Part shown: piece after piece, positions 1 through 4,439 of the stretch
How positions within the stretch are numbered: position 1 is the stretch's first letter
Layout: each line of letters opens with the position of its first letter
Assembly: GCA_003164415.1 (NCBI GenBank)
Contig: PLTK01000128.1
Span: forward strand, 1 to 5,436
Reading direction: 5' to 3'
DNA: 5,436 bases
Source of the DNA: Methanobacterium sp.
Lineage (GTDB): Archaea; Methanobacteriota; Methanobacteria; Methanobacteriales; Methanobacteriaceae
Program-made: the position numbers and the translations under genes
The notes under the pieces: generated by a model
What the model was told of the DNA's origin: nothing
Databases searched by the model: none
The model's input: only the letters and a program-made list of their open reading frames with translations

Positions 1-1675
1 CTGCGTCAGGAATATCTTTAGGTCCCTGGGAAACACCTGCTAGGTATATACCGTCAGTTAATGTGTCAACTGGTCTGAGTTTAGGGTGAGCTTCCATAAG
101 GAAACCGTCAGCACTTTTTGACAGAGTTAAAGTCTGTCTTAGAGTTTCTGCACCTTCAGGTGGCTGTAGACCCACTGATAGGGCAACCATATCGTAGTCG
201 TATTCTGTGACTTTTCCGAGTAGGGTGTCTTCTGATCTTATTGTTAGGGTCTTATCAGGGTTTTCTATGACTTGTGCTGGTCGACCTCTGATAAATTTAA
301 TACCGTACTTTTCCTGTGACCGTTTGTAGAACTCTTCAAATCCTTTACCGAATGCCCTTATATCCATGTAGTATATTGTAACTTCGGTGTCAGGTTCGTG
401 GTCTATGATGAGCTGAGCGTTTTTCATTGCATACATACAGCAGACTCTGGAACAGTATGGTTTATCGATCTGTTCGTCCCTAGATCCAACACACTGGATG
501 AATGCGAATTTATTAGGTACTTTACCGTCTGATGGTTTTATAACATGTCCTTGGGTTGGTCCGGATGCGTTTATGTATCTTTCCAGTTCGAGACCTGTTA
601 CAACGTTTTCAGCCTGACCGTATGCCCATTCTTTTTTCTCTGTTGGGTCGTAAGGGTCGTAACCGGTTGCAACTATGATGGTTCCAACGTCGAGTTCGAT
701 GGTTTCTGGTTTCTGGTCGTGTTTTATTGCTTTGTTACCGCAGACCTGGTCGCATAGTTTACATTCTATACAGTAGTCTTTGTCTATGGTTGCACATAGT
801 GGAACTGCTTGTGGGAATGGTATGTATGTAGCTTTGACCATACCAACGCCTTCATCGAAGTAGTTTGGTATTTCTATCGGACATACTTCGGAACAACTTC
901 CGCAACCTGTACATACTGATTCATCTATGTAACGTGGTTTTTTCTCTACTTCTACTTTGAAGTTTCCAATGTAACCGTCTACATTTTTAACTTCTGCGTA
1001 GGATATGAGTTCAATATTTTCATGTTTTCCACAGTCCACCATCTTAGGTGCTAGAATACACATTGAACAATCTAATGTAGGGAATGTTTTGTCCAGCTGG
1101 GCCATTCTTCCACCTATTGTAGGTTGTTTCTCTACAAGGTAGGTTTTGAATCCCATGTCACCTAGATCGAGTGCTGCCTGAATTCCGGCTACTCCTCCAC
1201 CAATAACTAGGGCTTTGCTTGTAACTGGTACAGATTCTGATATGAGTGGTTCTAGTAACCTTGCTTTAGCAACGGCCATTCTTACTAAATCTTTAGCTTT
1301 TTCTGTTGCTGCTTCAGGTTCGTTCTGGTGAACCCAAGAATCGTGTTCCCTCAGGTTTGCAAATTCAAAGAGATATGGGTTTAATCCTGCTTCTTTTACT
1401 GCTCTTCTGAACGTTGGTTCGTGGAGCCTTGGTGAACATGCTGCTACAACTACTCTGTTTAAACCCTTTTCTTTAATGTCCTTCTGGATCATTTCCTGTC
1501 CAGGGTCTGAACAGAAGTATTTGTATTGTTCTGATACAACAACATTAGGAAGTGTTGCTGCATAATCTTTTACTGCGTCGATATCAACTACGCCACCGAT
1601 GTTTATTCCACAGTGACATGTGTATACACCGACTCTTGGTTCTTCGGTTGTTTCTTGCTTTTTTTCTTCTGCCAA
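1..1675 (-). CDS. hdrA: CoB-CoM heterodisulfide reductase iron-sulfur/flavin subunit A (HdrA), 3' end cut by window edge
   Basis: HdrA is the FAD subunit of the cytoplasmic HdrABC-MvhADG complex, which uses H2 to reduce the CoM-S-S-CoB disulfide and ferredoxin together by flavin-based electron bifurcation. 558 complete codons are visible of a usual length near 650; the C-terminal ferredoxin domain lies off the left edge. The N-terminal domain has Cys20, Cys22, Cys55 and Cys80, likely cluster ligands. The FAD-binding GxGxxG is at 159-164 (IGGGVAG), DCSMC at 202-206, and ferredoxin-type clusters at Cys255/258/261/265 and Cys302/305/308/312. A second dinucleotide-fold motif, VATG, is at 335-338. 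Cys395, 408, 412 and 413 have the spacing I recall for the unusual cluster beside the FAD. The visible end (541-558) is the DGxYLAG flavin motif region. The start is TTG: a TAA stop directly precedes it in frame, an AGGTGAT site lies 4 nt upstream, and the first in-frame ATG is codon 62, after three conserved cysteines. No hdrB, hdrC or mvh gene is adjacent. Recognised from overall similarity to methanogen HdrA proteins. Confidence 0.97.
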   Translation of the reverse strand, partial: MAEEKKQETTEEPRVGVYTCHCGINIGGVVDIDAVKDYAATLPNVVVSEQYKYFCSDPGQEMIQKDIKEKGLNRVVVAACSPRLHEPTFRRAVKEAGLNPYLFEFANLREHDSWVHQNEPEAATEKAKDLVRMAVAKARLLEPLISESVPVTSKALVIGGGVAGIQAALDLGDMGFKTYLVEKQPTIGGRMAQLDKTFPTLDCSMCILAPKMVDCGKHENIELISYAEVKNVDGYIGNFKVEVEKKPRYIDESVCTGCGSCSEVCPIEIPNYFDEGVGMVKATYIPFPQAVPLCATIDKDYCIECKLCDQVCGNKAIKHDQKPETIELDVGTIIVATGYDPYDPTEKKEWAYGQAENVVTGLELERYINASGPTQGHVIKPSDGKVPNKFAFIQCVGSRDEQIDKPYCSRVCCMYAMKNAQLIIDHEPDTEVTIYYMDIRAFGKGFEEFYKRSQEKYGIKFIRGRPAQVIENPDKTLTIRSEDTLLGKVTEYDYDMVALSVGLQPPEGAETLRQTLTLSKSADGFLMEAHPKLRPVDTLTDGIYLAGVSQGPKDIPDA

Positions 1676-1689
1676 TTAGATCACCTAAT
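1675..1689 (-). promoter_or_regulatory. hdrA ribosome binding site inside a small hairpin
   Basis: The minus strand reads AGGTGAT at 1686-1680, a strong match to the complement of the archaeal 16S rRNA 3' end, then CTAA and the TTG start. This site decides the start codon. The bases ATTAG (1689-1685) and CTAAT (1679-1675) can form a 5-bp stem around the loop GTGAT. The Shine-Dalgarno core and the first U of the start codon would then lie within the hairpin. The stem has only one G-C pair, so its strength is doubtful. Confidence 0.75.
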
Positions 1690-1701
1690 CCATTAAATTA
1701 A

Positions 1702-1739
1702 TGATAGATTATCTTATCCTTAATGTGTAGGGTCTATCA
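1702..1739 (-). repeat. 7-bp inverted repeat in the predicted hdrA leader
   Basis: TGATAGA (plus strand 1702-1708) and TCTATCA (1733-1739) are exact reverse complements separated by 24 nt. Both arms lie between the predicted hdrA transcription start (about 1759) and the start codon, so they could be a protein-binding site or a weak stem in the 5' untranslated region. In such AT-rich DNA a 7-bp match can be chance. Confidence 0.35.
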
Positions 1740-1780
1740 ACTTAATAAATAAAGTTTTCTATTTATTTTTTTATACAAAG

Positions 1781-1790
1781 TATATAAGGG
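1781..1790 (-). promoter_or_regulatory. TATA box of the hdrA promoter (predicted)
   Basis: On the minus strand the sequence reads CCCTTATATA, a good archaeal TATA box with a short C-rich patch where the BRE would sit. That patch is not the usual purine/A-rich BRE. With the normal spacing of about 25 nt, transcription would start near 1759, giving an hdrA leader of roughly 80 nt. A weaker TATA-like stretch (GTATAAAA, about 1777-1770) lies just downstream. Confidence 0.55.
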
Positions 1791-1800
1791 AGAATATATT

Positions 1801-1836
1801 TAAAATATTTAAAATACTTAAAATTCTTATTATACT
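1801..1836. repeat. 9-nt tandem repeat, about four units, upstream of the hdrA TATA box
   Basis: Reading the plus strand in steps of nine gives TAAAATATT, TAAAATACT, TAAAATTCT and a more divergent TATTATACT. The preceding nine bases (1792-1800, GAATATATT) may be a fifth degenerate unit. The first three units differ by one or two bases each. The array ends about 11 nt upstream of the BRE/TATA region of hdrA, where archaeal activators often bind. It may equally be slippage-prone AT-rich DNA. Confidence 0.5.
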
Positions 1837-1996
1837 CAATAACTTTATTTTAACCAAATATATTACTTTTATGTTAAAGATTTTCATTAAACAATAAAAA
1901 TTTCTTAGACATAACCTCTAATTTCAATTTAAATTATTTTAAATATATATTTTTAAAAGTATTATTAACAGAATTATTAAACAATTTAAGTACGTT

Positions 1997-2014
1997 AACT
2001 AATTTAAATTAGTT
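1997..2014. repeat. 18-bp perfect palindrome in the hdrA upstream region
   Basis: AACTAATTTAAATTAGTT is identical to its own reverse complement with no spacer. It is about 210 bp upstream of the predicted hdrA TATA box and about 230 bp past the transporter stop. Its core AATTTAAATTA also occurs at 1926-1936. It could be a dimeric regulator site. Perfect palindromes of this length are uncommon but not impossible in DNA this rich in A and T. Confidence 0.45.
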
Positions 2015-2182
2015 TAATCTGCATATGTGAAAATTAAAAATATATGTCAATAATAACTCTTATAACCTTATTTTTATAATGTGTAATAATAAATTATTTC
2101 CCATATACATATCAATTATTTATTATGAATCGATTTAAAGTGTTTAGGTGACAATTTGATCTTTTTAATTATTGATCGTGAT

Positions 2183-2203
2183 GAATTTTATAAAAATAAA
2201 TTC
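2183..2203 (-). terminator. possible terminator of the AEC transporter gene
   Basis: Arms GAATTT (2183-2188) and AAATTC (2198-2203) flank a loop that on the minus strand reads as a U-rich tract (ATTTTTATA). It lies 44-64 nt past the transporter stop. Archaeal termination depends mostly on U-rich tracts, so the hairpin may be incidental. Confidence 0.3.
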
Positions 2204-2246
2204 CGCATCTGAATCTTTACACGACATTTTAGAACATAATATGGGA

Positions 2247-3149
2247 TTATATTAAAGAAATGAGTATAGGCAGTGTTATCATGCTCATCACTGTGCTTAG
2301 GAATATGCATGCTGCAGCTGCATTAACATCAAGATCATAACTTGCTGCAAGAACTAAACTTAACATTGCAGCGGGCATACCTGCCTCAACAACGGTGACT
2401 GTTCCTTCAAGACCATGAAGACCTAAAATGTACACCATCAAAATTGCTATCATTGGGGATATTATCAGTCTGGTTAAAGTCACGAAGGATGCTGCACCGA
2501 AATAATTTTTTAGACCACCAGCTTCGAGAGACAATCCAAGCGATATCATTATCAATGGAATTGCTGCTCCACTCAAATATTTCAAGACATCTAAAGGTAT
2601 AAATCCGGGGTTTAAATGCAAAATATTAGCAAGTATGCCCAGTATTATACCCCACAAGGGGGGAAATAGAACTGTTCTCTTAATAATTGATGTATATTTC
2701 CCTCCGAATATTAGTATGAAAAAAATTCCTAGGCTTAAAAATAGTATTGTAGACCCCATATCATAAAATACGGCTCTAACTAATCCTGTAGCCCCAAATA
2801 TTCCCAATACTATGGGATATCCCAGGAAACCCGAATTAAATAGGGTTGATGTGCCTACTAGTGTCCATCGGGTTTTTTTTGAATAGCCCCTTGCTCGTGA
2901 AAATATGTATACTAACAAACCGCATAAAATGCCGGTTATAATACAGATAAGCGTTATGGGTAGAAGAATTTTTAGATTCGAAAGATCTGCATTGAACATT
3001 GCAAGAAATATTAACGAGGGAATTGCAATATTTATAACAACTTTATTAAGCGTTAAGGAATCTTCGGGCTTTAAAAGACCTATTCTCTTAGCTATGTAAC
3101 CAATTAGTATCAGAAGTATGATTGCAAGTATGGTTTCTGTGGAATTCAT
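2247..3149 (-). CDS. AEC (auxin efflux carrier) family membrane transporter, substrate unknown
   Basis: This 300-residue protein is almost entirely hydrophobic and fits the AEC/Mem_trans family, which has ten membrane helices as two inverted five-helix halves. Helices appear near 6-25, 38-53, 61-84, 95-118, 125-148, 160-178, 188-208, 217-243, 249-270 and 275-299. Family-typical stretches are NIAIPSLIF (40-48), NSGFLGYPI (105-113), AAIPLIMISLGLSL (195-208) and EAGMPAAMLSLVLA (255-268). Length is normal and no frameshift is seen. The ATG start is fixed by an in-frame TAG four codons upstream. No good Shine-Dalgarno site precedes it, so translation may be weak or from a short leader. Family members export or exchange small organic anions such as malate; the prokaryotic substrate cannot be read from sequence, and the plant auxin name should not be taken as function. 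Neighbours radA and hdrA give no substrate clue, and poly-U tracts separate it from radA. Confidence 0.9.
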   Translation of the reverse strand: MNSTETILAIILLILIGYIAKRIGLLKPEDSLTLNKVVINIAIPSLIFLAMFNADLSNLKILLPITLICIITGILCGLLVYIFSRARGYSKKTRWTLVGTSTLFNSGFLGYPIVLGIFGATGLVRAVFYDMGSTILFLSLGIFFILIFGGKYTSIIKRTVLFPPLWGIILGILANILHLNPGFIPLDVLKYLSGAAIPLIMISLGLSLEAGGLKNYFGAASFVTLTRLIISPMIAILMVYILGLHGLEGTVTVVEAGMPAAMLSLVLAASYDLDVNAAAACIFLSTVMSMITLPILISLI

Positions 3150-3203
3150 AGTATCTGACTATCTTCGGAAAATATTGGAATATTCTAAATGGACATGAAT
3201 TTT

Positions 3204-3237
3204 AAAAAAAATATAATAAAATAATTTTAATAAAAAA
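3204..3237 (-). terminator. poly-U terminator region of radA
   Basis: On the minus strand, runs of six T (3237-3232) and eight T (3211-3204) lie 16-21 and 42-49 nt past the radA stop. No stable hairpin precedes them. Archaeal RNA polymerase terminates at such U tracts, so radA and the transporter gene are probably separate units, with possible read-through. Confidence 0.55.
3211..3220 (-). promoter_or_regulatory. weak TATA-like element before the transporter gene
   Basis: The minus strand reads TTTATTATAT here. Usual spacing would place transcription start near 3190, about 40 nt before the ATG. The whole 103-nt spacer is AT-rich, so this assignment is tentative. Confidence 0.25.
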
Positions 3238-3252
3238 TTTATTTAAGGGAAA

Positions 3253-4188
3253 TTAATCAGTAATTCCCTCTGTAATTACTTTGAAAACTGCTTCTCCTTC
3301 GGGTAAGTGGGGACTATCCACAAGTCTTGCAATTCTTTTACCTGCTAGCCCTTTTTTGAGCCATATTCTATACGTTGCTGCGTGACCAAGCACATGTCCA
3401 CCTATAGCTTTAGTTGGACTTCCAAAGAAAGCATCTGGTTTAGATTGAACCTGATTGGTAACGAAAACTGCTACATTGTAGGTATTTGCAATGTTTGAAA
3501 GTGTGTGCAAATGTTGGTTCAGTTTTTGTTGTCTGTTAGCAAGGGATTCTCTTCCAACGTATTCTGCACGGAAATGTGCCGTTAAAGAATCCACTATTAG
3601 AAGTTTGATATCTGTACCGCTTTGTATGAGTTCATTGACCTTGTCTGCCATGAGTATCTGATGGCTTGAGTTGAATGCTCTTGCAATGTGTATTTTAGTG
3701 AGAACCTCTTCGGTATCAAGTTCTAATCCATCGGCAATTTGTTTTATTCTTTCAGGTCTGAAGGTGTTTTCAGTATCTATAAAAACACAATCTCCTGACA
3801 AACCACCTTTTTCTGGAGGTAATTGAACAGTGACTGCAAGTTCGTGGGAGATCTGACTCTTTCCCGATCCAAATTCACCGAATACTTCGGTTATGGATTG
3901 TGTTTCGATTCCCCCACCTATGAGTTCATCGAGACCGGTACTTCCAGTTGTTATCCTACCAACATCTTTCCTTCTTTCCATTACATCTAAAGCCGTCTCA
4001 AAATCAATTTGTTCAGATTTTCTTGCGGCTTCTATGACCTTTTCGGCAACACCCTCACCGATCTCGGCTTTAACACTTAATTCTTTTGATGTTGCAGTGG
4101 CCAGTCTCATCATATCTGCGAAACCAGCATCTCTTAATTTCTGGGCAGTTTTCTCTCCCACATTTGGCAATTCTTCGAGTTCTACCAT
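3253..4188 (-). CDS. radA: DNA repair and recombination protein RadA
   Basis: RadA is the archaeal RecA/Rad51 recombinase. It forms ATP-dependent filaments on single-stranded DNA and carries out homologous pairing and strand exchange. The 311-residue length is usual for the family. Residues 1-60 form the helix-hairpin-helix DNA-binding domain (LPNVGEKTAQKL at 7-18, second helical element near 43-55). FETA at 63-66 matches the FxxA oligomerisation motif that links protomers. The RecA core has Walker A GEFGSGKS (104-111), DTENTFRPERI (138-148, with the likely catalytic Glu140), Walker B LLIVDS (196-201), the L1 region around YVGRES (210-215), the NQV switch (245-247) and an L2-like loop (248-266). 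The core runs without an intein, which some archaeal radA genes carry. The start is supported by GGGAG seven nt before the ATG and by the conserved N-terminal domain. rpa, encoding its ssDNA partner, lies directly upstream on the same strand. Confidence 0.98.
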   Translation of the reverse strand: MVELEELPNVGEKTAQKLRDAGFADMMRLATATSKELSVKAEIGEGVAEKVIEAARKSEQIDFETALDVMERRKDVGRITTGSTGLDELIGGGIETQSITEVFGEFGSGKSQISHELAVTVQLPPEKGGLSGDCVFIDTENTFRPERIKQIADGLELDTEEVLTKIHIARAFNSSHQILMADKVNELIQSGTDIKLLIVDSLTAHFRAEYVGRESLANRQQKLNQHLHTLSNIANTYNVAVFVTNQVQSKPDAFFGSPTKAIGGHVLGHAATYRIWLKKGLAGKRIARLVDSPHLPEGEAVFKVITEGITD

Positions 4189-4200
4189 TTTAAATCTCCC
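4189..4200 (-). promoter_or_regulatory. radA ribosome binding site
   Basis: The minus strand reads GGGAG (4200-4196), then a 7-nt spacer ATTTAAA and the ATG at 4188. The GGAG core pairs with the archaeal 16S rRNA 3' end and supports the chosen start. Confidence 0.65.
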
Positions 4201-4259
4201 TTTAAAAGTTCCATAATTAAAAATTTTATAATTAAATCCAAGTACAATGTAATATTTTT

Positions 4260-4279
4260 TTAGATTTCATCCAATCTAA
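4260..4279 (-). repeat. 7-bp hairpin in the predicted radA leader
   Basis: On the minus strand TTAGATT (4279-4273), a 6-nt loop GGATGA and AATCTAA (4266-4260) form a perfect 7-bp stem-loop about 70-90 nt upstream of the radA start. An A run, not a U run, follows it in the transcript, so it does not look like a terminator. It shares three bases (4277-4279) with the longer inverted repeat at 4277-4325, so the two structures exclude each other. Confidence 0.4.
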
Positions 4280-4325
4280 TCCTAATAGAAATTTATGAAA
4301 ATTATTCAAATAATTTTTAGGATTA
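4277..4325. repeat. nested inverted repeats at the predicted radA transcription start; candidate operator
   Basis: The outer arms TAATCCTAA (4277-4285) and TTAGGATTA (4317-4325) are perfect 9-bp reverse complements with a 31-nt spacer. Inside is a second perfect pair, AAAATTATT (4298-4306) and AATAATTTT (4309-4317), with a 2-nt centre. The inner palindrome lies 17-36 nt past the radA TATA box, over the expected transcription start near 4312. A bound protein there would be expected to block RNA polymerase. It may instead be chance in AT-rich sequence. Confidence 0.45.
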
Positions 4326-4333
4326 ATACAACT

Positions 4334-4341
4334 TTTATATA
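4334..4341 (-). promoter_or_regulatory. TATA box upstream of radA (predicted)
   Basis: The minus strand reads GCG then TATATAAAAG, the clearest TATA box in the rpa-radA spacer. Usual spacing predicts a start near 4312 and a leader of about 125 nt. A weaker candidate (TTAATTATAAAA, about 4237-4226) would give a leader near 15 nt, which would still include the GGGAG site. Either or both could be used. Confidence 0.5.
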
Positions 4342-4355
4342 CGCACTATTTAAAG

Positions 4356-4365
4356 ATTGATCAAT
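4356..4365. repeat. 10-bp palindrome upstream of the radA TATA box
   Basis: ATTGATCAAT is a perfect palindrome ending 14 nt upstream of the predicted radA TATA box. That is a position used by some archaeal activators. At this length it is only suggestive. Confidence 0.25.
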
Positions 4366-4439
4366 TACCAATTAATTCAAAATGTTTGTATCATAAACAC
4401 TGCATTCCAACTAATTTCTATTTGAATTATTCATGTTCA

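Larger units (their letters stand above)
1676..2246. other. 571-nt AT-rich intergenic region between the transporter gene and hdrA
   Basis: No convincing gene lies here on either strand: every frame is broken by closely spaced stops, and no tRNA-like or rRNA-like stretch is visible. It holds the hdrA leader and TATA box, the 9-nt tandem repeat, the 18-bp palindrome and the likely terminator region of the transporter gene. It is much longer than the other two spacers (103 and 251 nt). The part from about 1840 to 2140 has only A/T-rich sequence and short palindromes and no assigned role. Confidence 0.7.

Noticed and set aside
545..757. Plus-strand open frame of 70 codons
   Set aside because: It lies wholly inside hdrA on the opposite strand and its translation resembles no protein I know; it is a shadow frame.
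1926..2011. Direct repeat AATTTAAATTA as an attachment site or origin element
   Set aside because: The repeat is only 11 nt, purely A/T, in AT-rich DNA, and there is no integrase or initiator gene nearby.
2146..2212. Tiny plus-strand frame (TTG start, 18 codons) behind an AGGTGA sequence
   Set aside because: The Shine-Dalgarno-like match and 4-nt spacing are good, but the peptide is very short and unrecognised, and no promoter is clear. Chance is the simpler explanation unless it is conserved.
2905..3099. Plus-strand open frame of 64 codons
   Set aside because: It is antisense to the transporter gene, with no ribosome binding site and no recognisable product.
3253..4188. Intein in radA
   Set aside because: The Walker A region and the rest of the core are continuous and the protein has normal length.
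3893..4216. Plus-strand open frame of 107 codons
   Set aside because: It is antisense to the conserved N-terminal half of radA; its length follows from radA codon use.
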